Source: Curtobacterium sp. MCSS17_008 (GTDB lineage Bacteria; Actinomycetota; Actinomycetes; Actinomycetales; Microbacteriaceae). From it: a DNA stretch of 41,340 nucleotides. Of this stretch, positions 13,456 through 22,215 are shown in pieces (position 1 is the stretch's first letter; each line of letters opens with the position of its first letter). The notes beneath the pieces are model-generated. The model ran no database searches and was not told the DNA's origin. It saw only the letters and a list, made by a program, of their open reading frames with translations. The position numbers and the translations under genes are program-made. Where the stretch lies: contig NZ_QKSM01000019.1 of assembly GCF_003234185.1 (NCBI RefSeq), forward strand, positions 1 to 41,340, read 5' to 3'.

Positions 13456-14495
13456 CAGACCACCGTTCCGAACTGCTGCGAGAAGCGGATGTCGCCCTCG
13501 AGGAAGTCACGCATGTCGTTGAGCCCGTTGCGGAACTGCAGCGTCCGCTCGATGCCCATGCCGAACGCGAAGCCCTGGTACTCGTCCGGGTCGATCCCGG
13601 CCGAGCGCAGGACGTTGGGGTTCACCATGCCGCAGCCGCCCCACTCGACCCACCGGGCGCCGCCCTTGGCGTTCGGCTGCCAGACGTCCATCTCGGCGCT
13701 GGGCTCGGTGAAGGGGAAGTAGTTCGGGCGGAGGCGGATCTGGGCCTCGGCGCCGAACATCTGGCGGGCGAAGTGCTCGAGCGTGCCGCGCAGGTGCGCC
13801 ATCGTCAGGCCCCTGTCGATCGCGATGCCCTCGACCTGGGTGAAGACCGGCAGGTGCGTCGCGTCGAGCTCGTCGGCTCGGTACACGCGCCCCGGGGCGA
13901 TCACGTAGAGCGGGAGGTCGCGCGACAGGAGCGAGCGGACCTGCACCGGGGAGGTGTGCGTCCGCATCACGAGGTGCCGGTCGACCGGCTCGACGAAGAT
14001 CGTGTCCGCCATCGCTCGGGCGGGGTGGTCCGGGTCGAAGTTCAGGGCGTCGAAGTTGAACCACTCGTGCTCGAGCTCCGGGCCTTCGGCAACCTCCCAC
14101 CCCATGCCGACGAAGATGTCGGCGACGGTCTCGTTGAGGACCGAGAGCGGGTGCCGGGAACCGGGCGTCCGACGGGCCGGCAGCGCCGTGACGTCGACGC
14201 GCTCGGCATCGAGCCGGGCGCGCTCCTCGGCCTCGGCCAGGACGGTCTCCTGCGCGGCGATCGCCTGGTAGACCTGCCCGCGGGCCTGGCCGACGAGCTT
14301 GCCGGCCGCGGCCTTCTGCTCCTTCGGCACGCTGCGCATCGCGGCGTTCATCCGCGCGAGCGGGGACTGCTCGCCGGTGTGCTCGGCCCTGGCCTGCTTC
14401 AGCTCGGCCACGGTCGTCGCGGCAAGGACGGCGGCGAGTGCCTCGTCCACGGCGGCGGCGACGGCCGTTTCGCTGATCTCGAGGTGTTCTGACAC
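13455..14495 (-). CDS. pheS: Phenylalanyl-tRNA synthetase alpha subunit
   Basis: This 346-aa class II catalytic subunit has an N-terminal coiled-coil (about 1-85, rich in Ala, Glu and Arg), motif 2 around VYRADELDATHLPVFTQVEG and motif 3 in GGCGMVNPNVLRSAG to FAFGMGIERTLQFRNG. The GTG at 14495 is preferred over an in-frame TTG at 14504: the TTG overlaps the TAGGCT -10 hexamer, while the GTG lies 8 bases after it, implying a leaderless mRNA. No T-box or Phe-rich leader peptide is visible upstream. Confidence 0.95.
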   Translation of the reverse strand: MSEHLEISETAVAAAVDEALAAVLAATTVAELKQARAEHTGEQSPLARMNAAMRSVPKEQKAAAGKLVGQARGQVYQAIAAQETVLAEAEERARLDAERVDVTALPARRTPGSRHPLSVLNETVADIFVGMGWEVAEGPELEHEWFNFDALNFDPDHPARAMADTIFVEPVDRHLVMRTHTSPVQVRSLLSRDLPLYVIAPGRVYRADELDATHLPVFTQVEGIAIDRGLTMAHLRGTLEHFARQMFGAEAQIRLRPNYFPFTEPSAEMDVWQPNAKGGARWVEWGGCGMVNPNVLRSAGIDPDEYQGFAFGMGIERTLQFRNGLNDMRDFLEGDIRFSQQFGTVV

Positions 14496-14503
14496 GAGGC
14501 CCA

Positions 14504-14509
14504 AGCCTA
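14504..14509 (-). promoter_or_regulatory. -10 hexamer of the pheST(-arg) operon
   Basis: TAGGCT on the minus strand ends 8 bases before the pheS GTG. There is no Shine-Dalgarno between them. This is the only promoter I can propose for the pheST-arg cluster. Confidence 0.45.
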
Positions 14510-14583
14510 CCGGCCGCCGGGATACCGCCGCCCTGCACCGGACGGACGGCGTACATCCGGCTCGGCGGGACCCCGGTGGAGGA

Positions 14584-15432
14584 CTAGCGGGTCCGTTGCG
14601 CGAACGCCGACTCGTACAGGCACACCGAGGCCGCCGTGGCGAGGTTCATCGACTCGGCCTGCCCGTAGATCGGGACCTTGACCGCCCGGTCGACCAGCGC
14701 GAGGTCCTCGCTCGTGAGACCGCGGGCCTCGTTGCCGAACACCCACGCGGTCGGGCCGTCGAGCATCCCGTCGGCGCGGACCTCCGGCAGGTCGTCGCCG
14801 GACACGTCGGCGGCCAGGACCGTGTACCCGAGGGCCTTCGCCCGCCCGACGGCGTCGGCGAGCGTCACGCCGACGGACACCGGCACGTGGAAGAGCGAGC
14901 CCGTGGTGGAGCGGACCACCTTGGGGTTGTACGGGTCCACCGAGCGCCCGGTCAGGACCACGGCGTCGGCGCCCGCGGCGTCGGCGGCGCGGATGATCGT
15001 GCCGGCGTTGCCGGGGTCCCGCACCTGCTCGAGGATGGCGACCAACCCGGGCAGCGAGCCCTCGGTGGCGGACGCGTCACGGGCCTCCAGACCGTCCGCA
15101 CCGGGGTCGGGGAAGACGTCGCGGACCGACGTCGGGAACTGCTGGCAGACCGCGACGACACCCTGCGGCGTGACGGTGTCCGCCATCGTCTCGAGCACCT
15201 GCTCCGTCACGAACCACGTGTCGACCGGGGCGTCGTCGAGGCCGTAGCGGGCCGCGGCCGTCGGCGTCACGTACAGCTCGCGGAGGAGCTCCGGACGGTA
15301 CTCGATCGCCTCGCGCACCGCCTGCGGGCCCTCGAGCAGGAACAGGCCGGTGTCGGCGCGGACGTCCTTCTTCGCGAGGGCCGCGACCGCCCTGACGCGG
15401 CCGGACTTCGGGTTCTCGAGGAGATCGCTCAC
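14584..15432 (-). CDS. SpoU/TrmH-family RNA 2'-O-ribose methyltransferase
   Basis: This 282-aa SPOUT enzyme uses S-adenosylmethionine to methylate ribose in rRNA or tRNA. An N-terminal substrate-binding domain (GLFLLEGPQAVREAIEY) precedes the knotted SPOUT domain with motif 1 NAGTIIRAADAAGADAVVL, motif 2 FGNEARGLTSEDLALVD and motif 3 VPIYGQAESMNLATAASVCL. The gene lies between rplT and pheS, where such a methyltransferase is common in actinobacteria. The exact target (a 23S position is likely) cannot be told from sequence. The GTG at 15432 lies 6 bases after TAGACT, again a leaderless arrangement. Confidence 0.92.
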   Translation of the reverse strand: MSDLLENPKSGRVRAVAALAKKDVRADTGLFLLEGPQAVREAIEYRPELLRELYVTPTAAARYGLDDAPVDTWFVTEQVLETMADTVTPQGVVAVCQQFPTSVRDVFPDPGADGLEARDASATEGSLPGLVAILEQVRDPGNAGTIIRAADAAGADAVVLTGRSVDPYNPKVVRSTTGSLFHVPVSVGVTLADAVGRAKALGYTVLAADVSGDDLPEVRADGMLDGPTAWVFGNEARGLTSEDLALVDRAVKVPIYGQAESMNLATAASVCLYESAFAQRTR

Positions 15433-15438
15433 GCCACC

Positions 15439-15444
15439 AGTCTA
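15439..15444 (-). promoter_or_regulatory. -10 hexamer of the SpoU methyltransferase gene
   Basis: TAGACT on the minus strand with a 6-base spacer (ggtggc) to the GTG start. It lies directly after the rplT terminator hairpin, so the methyltransferase has its own promoter. Confidence 0.55.
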
Positions 15445-15450
15445 GGAACG

Positions 15451-15484
15451 ACGAGACCCCCGTCGGGAACGACGGGGGTCTCGT
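15451..15484 (-). terminator. infC-rpmI-rplT operon terminator
   Basis: A perfect 15-bp stem (15451-15465 with 15470-15484) with a 4-base loop lies just after the rplT stop codon. Confidence 0.85.
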
Positions 15485-15499
15485 GCGCAGGAGTCCTGA

Positions 15500-15883
15500 C
15501 TACGCGGCCTTCGGGGCCGAGGTGTCGGCCGGCAGCGCGTTCTTCGCGGTGGCGACGAGCGCCGCGAACGTCTCGGGGTTGTTCACCGCGAGGTCCGCGA
15601 GGATGCGACGGTCGACCTCGACGCCGGCCAGGTTCAGGCCCTGGATGAGGCGGTTGTAGGTCAGGCCGTTCGCACGCGACGCGGCGTTGATGCGCTGGAT
15701 CCACAGGCGACGGAACTCGCCCTTCTTCGCGTGGCGGTCACGGTACGCGTAGACGAGGGAGTGGGTGACCTGCTCCTTCGCCTTGCGGTACAGGCGCGAA
15801 CGCTGGCCGCGGTAGCCCTCGGCGCGCTCGAGGATGACGCGACGCTTCTTGGCGGCGTTGACCGCTCTCTTGACACGTGCCAT
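15500..15883 (-). CDS. rplT: Ribosomal protein bL20
   Basis: A 127-aa, strongly basic large-subunit protein that binds 23S rRNA early in assembly. Its N-terminus [20 protein letters not shown] and the segments [20 protein letters not shown] and [17 protein letters not shown] are diagnostic of L20. It is the last gene of infC-rpmI-rplT, 27 bases after rpmI. In several bacteria L20 represses this operon by binding its leader; whether that holds here is not visible. Confidence 0.98.
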   Translation of the reverse strand: MARVKRAVNAAKKRRVILERAEGYRGQRSRLYRKAKEQVTHSLVYAYRDRHAKKGEFRRLWIQRINAASRANGLTYNRLIQGLNLAGVEVDRRILADLAVNNPETFAALVATAKNALPADTSAPKAA

Positions 15884-15910
15884 TGATCTGTTCCTTTACG
15901 TTCCGCCGGC

Positions 15911-16105
15911 TCAGTGGCCGAGAAGCTTCTTGACGTTCTTCGCGTCGGCCTTCGCGAGGACCTGGTCCTCGTTGAGGCGGGCCTTGCGCTTGGCGCTCTT
16001 GACCTCGAGGTTGTGACGCATACCGGCCTGCTGCTTCATGATCTTGCCGCTACCGGTGACCTTGAAGCGCTTCTTCGACCCGGAGTGGGTCTTCTGCTTG
16101 GGCAT
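15911..16105 (-). CDS. rpmI: Ribosomal protein bL35
   Basis: A 64-aa basic large-subunit protein with the family start [28 protein letters not shown] ribosome-binding site lies about 7 bases before the ATG. It sits between infC and rplT in the conserved order. Confidence 0.98.
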   Translation of the reverse strand: MPKQKTHSGSKKRFKVTGSGKIMKQQAGMRHNLEVKSAKRKARLNEDQVLAKADAKNVKKLLGH

Positions 16106-16182
16106 GGTGGTGCCTTTCCGTGGGGTGGATGGGGAGCCGCGCCATCGCGGTTGGGAGAACTGCGCGGGGTGGTCCGGGGGAC

Positions 16183-16826
<644 letters not shown>

Positions 16827-16827
<1 letters not shown>

Positions 16828-16840
16828 GCGGAGCTCCTTC
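16827..16840 (-). promoter_or_regulatory. Ribosome-binding site deciding the infC ATC start
   Basis: GAAGGAG (16840-16834), then CTCCGC, then ATC (16827-16825) on the minus strand. Spacing of 6 is optimal. No ATG, GTG or TTG occurs at suitable spacing in this frame. Confidence 0.7.
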
Positions 16841-16842
16841 AA

Positions 16843-17139
16843 TCAAGTGGTGGCCGTCCGGCGCATCTGCGCTGGACGACGGCACGAGAGAGGAGATCTG
16901 ACGCTCGGATCGGAACCCGTTCGGCAGCCGCCCGACGCCGACCCCTGCGGGCTGGCCTGCCGGTGGCGCCGCGATCTGCTGATCGCGCCGTTCCCGGCGG
17001 AGCGGTTGGGACCCGGTAGCCTGTGGTGCACGGCCGCGGGTGGGAGAGACTCCTCTTTCACGACGCCGTCCGGCGCTCGGGACCGACTCCGTCGGAGTCG
17101 ATCTGGGCGTGCGGACAGCATCTGCCGCCGACGAGTCTA
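16843..17139 (-). promoter_or_regulatory. infC operon promoter and long leader
   Basis: TAGACT (17139-17134, minus) is a likely -10, giving a leader of about 285 bases before infC. The leader contains a perfect 8+1+8 palindrome at 17084-17100 (cgactccg, t, cggagtcg), which could fold in the RNA or bind a dimeric protein. Long structured infC leaders are regulatory in other phyla. I cannot assign this one to a known leader family. The DUF1844 gene starts divergently at 17153, so the -10 almost abuts its ribosome-binding site. Confidence 0.4.
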
Positions 17140-17152
17140 GCAGAGGAGCACC

Positions 17153-17500
17153 GTGACCGACACCCCGCAGAACGACGCCAGCGGAGAAGCACGCGACATC
17201 GCCGAGGTCCCCGCGGTCGAGCTCATCAACACCGTGGCGGTCCACCTGCTCAGCGCGGCGGCCGTGAAGGTCGGCCTCGCGGACGACCCGCAGGAGCAGA
17301 CGGACCTCGACGAGGCCAGGAAGCTCATCACCGCCCTGGCCGGGCTCGTCACCGCCGCGGCCACCGAGATCGGTGACCACCACGCCCGCCCGCTGCGTGA
17401 CGGGCTCCGCTCGGTGCAGCTCGCGTTCCGCGAGGCGTCGAGCATCCCGGACGCGCCGGGCAAGGGTCCCGGTGAGAAGTACACGGGACCCGTCAACTGA
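17153..17500 (+). CDS. DUF1844 family protein
   Basis: A 115-aa soluble protein of unknown function. The core, VELINTVAVHLLSAAAVKVG then DLDEARKLITALAGLVTAAA, matches the DUF1844 family that neighbours infC in many actinobacteria. The GTG at 17153 follows GAGGAG with good spacing. The C-terminus (GKGPGEKYTGPVN) is a short polar tail. It is divergent from infC and ends at a strong hairpin. No catalytic residues can be named. Confidence 0.88.
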   Translation: MTDTPQNDASGEARDIAEVPAVELINTVAVHLLSAAAVKVGLADDPQEQTDLDEARKLITALAGLVTAAATEIGDHHARPLRDGLRSVQLAFREASSIPDAPGKGPGEKYTGPVN

Positions 17501-17519
17501 CGGACGCCGCCACGTGACG

Positions 17520-17559
17520 GACGGGAGGCGCGGGACCGGCTGGTCCCGCGCCTCCCGTC
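17520..17559. repeat. Hairpin repeat copy A, terminator between convergent genes
   Basis: A perfect 18-bp stem (17520-17537 with 17542-17559) with loop ggct. The arms begin GACGGGAGGCGCG and end CGCGCCTCCCGTC, the motif shared with copies at 23751, 26209 and 35694. It lies between the convergent DUF1844 and maltokinase-like genes and can terminate both. Confidence 0.85.
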
Positions 17560-17569
17560 GGTCAGGGCG

Positions 17570-18841
17570 TCAGTCGGCGCCGCCCGCTGCGAGCCGCGCC
17601 ACGGCGGCCAGCGGGATGCCGGCCCAGTCGGGCCGGTTCCGCGTCTCGTAGACGACCTCGTAGAGTGCCTTGTCGAGCTCGAACGCGTCGAGCAGCGCGC
17701 GGTGCTCGGCCAGGTCGCCCCCGGTGCCGCTCCGGTAGCCGTCGAGGAACGCCTCGCGCGCCGCCTGCGCCCACGCACCCGCGTCGACGAACTCCGCGTC
17801 GTGCGCGAGCGCACCGGCGACGTAGTCGAAGGACCGCAGCATGCCCGCGACGTCGCGCAGCGTGACGTCGGGGAGCGTGCGCTCGGCGAGGGGCCGGAGC
17901 GGCTCGCCCTCGAAGTCGAGGAAGACCCACCCGCGGGGCTCGGGGGCGGCGAGGACCTGTCCGAGGTGCAGGTCGCCGTGGATCCGCTGCAGGTCCGGCC
18001 AGTGCGACGCCGCGGCACGCTCGTACACGGCACGGACGGCGTCGACGTGCGGCTCGACGGTCGGGGCCTCCCGCACGGCCGCGTCGAGCCGGGCGTGCAT
18101 GGTGGCGACCGCGGCGTCGCGACGGTCCTGGTCGGCGGGCCGTGTCGGCAGCGCGGTGGCGAGGGTGCGGTGCACCTCGGCGAGCGCTCCGCCCAGCGCC
18201 CCCGCCTGCGCGTCCCACGAGGTACCCGCTCGGGCGTCGCGCAGGGCCACCCGCCAGGCGTCCTCGAGCCCGGGGAGGAACTCCTGCGCGAACGCGAGGT
18301 GGCCGGACGCGGTGCCGTCCGCTCGACCGGTGTCGGGCCAGGTGGCACGGAGGGCTCCGTAGACGGACGGCACCCGGTCGCTGCCGGCGGCGGAGAGTGC
18401 GAGCTGCGTCGTGACGTCGGGGTTGTCGCCGTGGTGGAGCACGCGGAACACCTTGACGATGACCTGCTCCCCGCTCGCGGTGTCGCAGATCACGGACGTG
18501 TTCGACTGCTCTCCGGAGAGCACGCGCGACGCGGTGACGGCACCGATCGGGCGGAGGCTGGACGGATCGGCGTCGATCCGTGTCGCGAGACCCCGGACCC
18601 AGTCGGTGTCCGTGGTCCCGTCCACCGGTTCCGCCGCGGGGTCGTCCCCGGCGTGGGCGGCGACGGGCACCTGGTAGAGCACGGGCCCCGTCGCGGCGTC
18701 GTCGAGGACGAGGCGCGTGCCGTCGACCTCGGCGATCGTGCGGAGCGCTGGCGTCCCGCCCTTCGCTGCGTACCAGCGCTGACGGGCGATCCAGCCCTCC
18801 AGCGTGCGGTCGCTGACCTGGTCGGGTGCCTCGGCGCTCAT
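17570..18841 (-). CDS. Maltokinase-like phosphotransferase
   Basis: A 423-aa protein of the aminoglycoside-phosphotransferase-like fold, close to maltokinase (Mak/Pep2), which makes maltose 1-phosphate from maltose and ATP. A cap-like N-domain starts LEGWIARQRWYAAKGG, typical of maltokinases. The N-lobe has LSGEQSNTSV and VIVKVFRVLHHGDNPD (ATP-binding lysine). The catalytic loop is RIHGDLHLGQVL and the Mg-binding segment is VFLDFEGEPLRPL. Usually it sits with treS/glgE; here it stands alone, divergent from a GH2 glycosidase, so its substrate is uncertain. ATG 18841 lies 7 bases after TACCGT (leaderless). Confidence 0.85.
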   Translation of the reverse strand: MSAEAPDQVSDRTLEGWIARQRWYAAKGGTPALRTIAEVDGTRLVLDDAATGPVLYQVPVAAHAGDDPAAEPVDGTTDTDWVRGLATRIDADPSSLRPIGAVTASRVLSGEQSNTSVICDTASGEQVIVKVFRVLHHGDNPDVTTQLALSAAGSDRVPSVYGALRATWPDTGRADGTASGHLAFAQEFLPGLEDAWRVALRDARAGTSWDAQAGALGGALAEVHRTLATALPTRPADQDRRDAAVATMHARLDAAVREAPTVEPHVDAVRAVYERAAASHWPDLQRIHGDLHLGQVLAAPEPRGWVFLDFEGEPLRPLAERTLPDVTLRDVAGMLRSFDYVAGALAHDAEFVDAGAWAQAAREAFLDGYRSGTGGDLAEHRALLDAFELDKALYEVVYETRNRPDWAGIPLAAVARLAAGGAD

Positions 18842-18848
18842 GCAGCGA

Positions 18849-18854
18849 ACGGTA
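18849..18854 (-). promoter_or_regulatory. -10 hexamer of the maltokinase-like gene
   Basis: TACCGT on the minus strand, 7-base spacer to the ATG at 18841, no Shine-Dalgarno. Confidence 0.45.
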
Positions 18855-18911
18855 CGCGTCGGCACCGGGGTGCGTCCCGATGATGCGGACAGCGGCCCGC
18901 CGAACGGCCTT

Positions 18912-18923
18912 TACAACGATGTA
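18912..18923 (+). promoter_or_regulatory. LacI-family-type operator upstream of the GH2 gene
   Basis: The palindromic TACAACGATGTA has inverted TACA/TGTA arms around a central CG, the usual layout of LacI-family operators in actinobacterial sugar genes. It lies 22 bases before the glycosidase ATG and would overlap its promoter. No LacI regulator gene is in the window. Confidence 0.5.
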
Positions 18924-18944
18924 CGGACCCGACAGCATGGACGC

Positions 18945-20798
18945 ATGAGCTCGCTCGACGGCACCGTCGCCGCCACAACGTCCGCCGCACTCCCCCTGGC
19001 GTCCGCACAGGACGGCTCGTACCCGCGACCGCAGATGCTGCGGCGCGACTGGGCCGACCTCGACGGGACGTGGTCGTTCCGGAACATCGGGGACGACCCG
19101 GCCTGGCGCACCGGCTTCCCCGACGCGCGGGACATCACCGTGCCGTTCCCGCCGGAGTCACCTGCGTCCGGCATCGACGAGCCGGGCTTCCACCCCGTCG
19201 TCTGGTACGCGCGCACCCTCACCCGCTCCGACCTCGACGCCGCCGGGTGGGGCGACGCGGCACCGCGCCTCGTGCTGCACTTCGGCGCGGTCGACCACCG
19301 CGCCCGCGTCTGGCTCGACGGACGGTTCGTCGGCGAGCACGAGGGCGGCCACACGCCGTTCTCCTTCGACGTGACCGAGGCACTCGGCAGCGACCCGGAC
19401 GCCGACCACACCCTGGTCGTCCGCGCCGAGGACGACCCCCACGACGTGACCCAGCCGCGCGGCAAGCAGGACTGGCACGAGGAACCGCACACCATCTGGT
19501 ACCGCCGGACGACCGGGATCTGGCAGACGGTCTGGCTCGAGGCCGTGCCGACGTCGTCGATCGGGTCCCTGCGCTGGACGAACGTCGACCACGCCACGGT
19601 GCGCCTGACGGTCCGGCTCTCCGGCGAGCGCCCCGCCGGCGCACGGCTCCGGGTCGCCGCGAGGTGGCACGAGGGCGACGAGGACCTGGCGACCGTCGAG
19701 ACCACCGTCCCGGACCACGCGCACGAGGTCGAGGTCGTCGTGCCGCTCGCCCGGCAGCAGAACGGCCAGGCCGAGGACGAGCTCACGTGGAGCCCGGAGA
19801 CCCCGCGCCTGGTGGACGCCGTCGTCGCACTGCTCCCGGCGGAGGGCGCCGCTCCCCTCGACGCCGTCTCGACGTACTTCGGCGTGCGGACCGTGGGTGT
19901 CGACGGCGGGGCGTTCCTGCTGAACGGTCGCGCGTACGACGTGCGCAGTGTGCTCAACCAGGGGTACTGGCCCGAGTCGCACCTGGCGGCGCCGTCGCGG
20001 GCAGCACTCCGGCGCGAGGTCGAGCTCATCAAGGAGCTCGGGTTCACCGCGGCGCGGAACCACCAGAAGATCGAGGACCCGCGCTTCCTGTACTGGGCGG
20101 ACCGGCTCGGCCTGCTCGTCTGGGGCGAGGCACCCGGCGCCTACGCGTTCTCCCCCACGGCCGTGCAGCGGCTCGTGCGCGAGTGGATGGACGCCGTCGA
20201 GCGCGACGCCTCGCACCCGTCCATCGTCACCTGGGTGCCCGCGAACGAGAGCTGGGGCGTGCAGCACATCGCGAGCGACCCGGCGCAGCAGGCCTACGCC
20301 CGTGCGCTCGCCGACGTCACCCGGGCGCTCGACCCGACCCGGCCGGTGGTCTCGAACGACGGGTGGGAGCACACGAACTCGGACATCGTCACCGTGCACG
20401 ACTACGAGGGCGACGGGGAACGGCTCGCGGCGACCTACGCGGACGACGCTGCACGCACGGCGCTGCTCGGCGGTCGGGGTCCGGCCGATCGACGCATCCT
20501 GGTCGGTGGCGCGGTGGACGAGGGCCAGCCGGTCATGCTCACGGAGTTCGGCGGCGTCGACTTCCAACCGGGGGCGAAGCGGGACGACGGCTGGGGCTAC
20601 ACCTCCGCGACGGACGGCGATGACTGGGTGGCGCGCATCACGGCGCTGTACGACGGGATGCGGGCGAGTGCGTTCCTGGCGGGCTCCTGCTGGACGCAGC
20701 TCACCGACACCATGCAGGAGACGAACGGCCTGCTCAACGCCGACCGCACGCCGAAGGTGCCGATCGAGCGGATCCGCGCCGCCGTCACCGGACGCTGA
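18945..20798 (+). CDS. Glycoside hydrolase family 2 protein (beta-galactosidase/glucuronidase type)
   Basis: A 617-aa cytoplasmic retaining glycosidase without signal peptide. Domains: N-terminal sugar-binding jelly roll (about 25-195, with RDWADLDGTWSFRN and VDHRARVWLDGRFVGEHEGG), an Ig-like middle domain (about 200-315), and the TIM barrel. Catalytic residues are visible: the acid/base Glu in WVPANESWGVQ and the nucleophile Glu in VMLTEFGGVDF. The barrel ends with SCWTQLTDTMQETNGLL. It is shorter than LacZ (about 1000 aa), as in compact GH2 enzymes. The substrate is not determinable. The upstream operator suggests sugar induction. A mini frame ATG GAC GCA TGA (18937-18948) overlaps the start codon. 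Confidence 0.9.
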   Translation: MSSLDGTVAATTSAALPLASAQDGSYPRPQMLRRDWADLDGTWSFRNIGDDPAWRTGFPDARDITVPFPPESPASGIDEPGFHPVVWYARTLTRSDLDAAGWGDAAPRLVLHFGAVDHRARVWLDGRFVGEHEGGHTPFSFDVTEALGSDPDADHTLVVRAEDDPHDVTQPRGKQDWHEEPHTIWYRRTTGIWQTVWLEAVPTSSIGSLRWTNVDHATVRLTVRLSGERPAGARLRVAARWHEGDEDLATVETTVPDHAHEVEVVVPLARQQNGQAEDELTWSPETPRLVDAVVALLPAEGAAPLDAVSTYFGVRTVGVDGGAFLLNGRAYDVRSVLNQGYWPESHLAAPSRAALRREVELIKELGFTAARNHQKIEDPRFLYWADRLGLLVWGEAPGAYAFSPTAVQRLVREWMDAVERDASHPSIVTWVPANESWGVQHIASDPAQQAYARALADVTRALDPTRPVVSNDGWEHTNSDIVTVHDYEGDGERLAATYADDAARTALLGGRGPADRRILVGGAVDEGQPVMLTEFGGVDFQPGAKRDDGWGYTSATDGDDWVARITALYDGMRASAFLAGSCWTQLTDTMQETNGLLNADRTPKVPIERIRAAVTGR

Positions 20799-20844
20799 GC
20801 TCGCCGGTCCGCCGCGGTCGCTGCGGCCGCAGGTCGCCCTCGAT

Positions 20845-20893
20845 GGAGCAGAAGACGTCGGGTACCCGGTCGGCACTCGACGTCTCCTGCTCC
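20845..20893. repeat. 16-bp inverted repeat in the gap after the GH2 gene
   Basis: Arms 20845-20860 and 20878-20893 pair at 15 of 16 positions around a 17-base loop. The single mismatch is A-C in plus-strand RNA but a G-U wobble in minus-strand RNA. It may end the GH2 transcript. It lacks the GACGGGAGG motif of the other hairpins. Nothing else is seen in 20799-20963. Confidence 0.6.
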
Positions 20894-20963
20894 ACGGACG
20901 GCGCGCGGACGGGTGCGGCGACCGGACAGCCGCGCGGGGTCGTGGAGGTGGGAGGATCGGTCG

Positions 20964-22199
20964 GTGACCGACGTGGCGGAGCCGAGCCGTGCCTCCCGGC
21001 CGGGCCTGCCGTCCCGCGTCCGTCACCTGCTGACGGACGGACGGGCGGCGCGCCACACCGGGTGGACCGCTCCCCTGGCCGTGTGGCTGGCCTCCCGCGC
21101 GGTGAGCACGGTCCTGCTGCTCACGGTCTGGCTGCTGGCCCGGGCGAACGGCTGGCCGTTCGCGTCGTACCGGCGGGAGGGGACGTTCTGGTCGTTCCTC
21201 GGCTCCTGGGACGCGTCGTTCTACCGGACCATCGCCGAGCACGGGTACCCGACGGCCCTGCCGCTCGACGCCGACGGGCACGTGCTGCCGAACGTGTGGG
21301 CGTTCCTGCCCGTGTTCCCGGCGCTCGCCCGGGTCGTGCAACCGGTGGTGGGCGGGTCCTTCTGGGCGGCGGGTGTGCTCGTCGCCACGCTCGCCGGGGC
21401 CGGTGCGTGCGTCCTGCTCTGGCGGCTGGTGCGCGCGGTGTCCGACGACCGCCGGGCGACGCGGGCGACGGCGCTGTTCGCGTTCGCACCGACGGGGTTC
21501 CTGCTGCAGGTGGCCTACGCGGAGAGCACGTTCCTGCTGCTGCTGTTCGGCGCACTGCTGGCCCTGGTGCGCCGCCGGTACTGGCTCGTCCTGCCGCTCG
21601 GGCTCGTCGCGGCGTTCACGAAGCCGGGGGTGCTCGCGCTCGCCGTGGCGTTGGCGGTGCACCTGGTGGTGCGGATCGTGCAGGAGCGGCGGGCGCTGCC
21701 GACGCGGGACGCGGTGGCGATCGTCGTCGCCGGACTGGCGATCGCGGCGGCGGGTCTCGCGTGGCCGGTCGTCGCATCGGCGGTCACCGGGCGTCCGGAC
21801 GCGTACCTCGAGACCGAGTTGTCGTGGTGGGTGGGGTTCGTCGGGCGGCAGGACTTCGCGCCGCTGACCCCGTGGTTCACAATGGCGTCCACGTGGCTCG
21901 GAGCGCTCGGCGTCGTGCTGGTGGTCGTCGTGCTCGCCGGCGCGGTGTGGCTCTGGACACGGCGCGGCGTCCTGGCGCTGGGGGCGGACGTCGTGGCGTT
22001 CACGGCCGCGTACGCGCTGTACCTGGTGGCGGTGTTCCTGCCGCAGCAGAGCCTGCCGCGGTTGCTCATGCCGACGGCACCGCTGCTCGGGGCCGACGTC
22101 TTCACGGGGACACGGCGGCGGACGATGGTGTGGCTGGCGGTCGGGGTGTGCCTGCAGCCGGTGGCGATCGTGCTGCTCTGGTTCCTCGGCTACCCCTGA
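20964..22199 (+). CDS. PIG-V-like GT-C mannosyltransferase, integral membrane
   Basis: A 411-aa protein with about nine to ten hydrophobic membrane segments, starting near residue 35. The first extracytoplasmic loop carries SWDASFYRTIAEHGYP, the W-D-x-x-x-Y-x-x-I-A-x-x-G-Y pattern of PIG-V and related polyprenyl-phosphate-mannose-using transferases; its Asp is the probable catalytic residue. FAFAPTGFLLQVAYAESTFLLLLFGALL is typical too (here given only as a landmark at about residues 170-200). GTG 20964 follows GGAGGAT by 6 bases. A role in glycosylating surface proteins or lipids is inferred. Confidence 0.8.
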   Translation: MTDVAEPSRASRPGLPSRVRHLLTDGRAARHTGWTAPLAVWLASRAVSTVLLLTVWLLARANGWPFASYRREGTFWSFLGSWDASFYRTIAEHGYPTALPLDADGHVLPNVWAFLPVFPALARVVQPVVGGSFWAAGVLVATLAGAGACVLLWRLVRAVSDDRRATRATALFAFAPTGFLLQVAYAESTFLLLLFGALLALVRRRYWLVLPLGLVAAFTKPGVLALAVALAVHLVVRIVQERRALPTRDAVAIVVAGLAIAAAGLAWPVVASAVTGRPDAYLETELSWWVGFVGRQDFAPLTPWFTMASTWLGALGVVLVVVVLAGAVWLWTRRGVLALGADVVAFTAAYALYLVAVFLPQQSLPRLLMPTAPLLGADVFTGTRRRTMVWLAVGVCLQPVAIVLLWFLGYP

Positions 22200-22215
22200 G
22201 CCGCGCTGGCCCGCG

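Noticed and set aside
13507..14556. Second 349-aa minus-strand open frame across pheS
   Set aside because: It is an out-of-frame reading of pheS with Arg/Pro-rich composition.
14496..14583. T-box or Phe-rich leader peptide upstream of pheS
   Set aside because: The -10 box lies 8 bases before the start codon, leaving no room for a leader, and no T-box sequence is seen.
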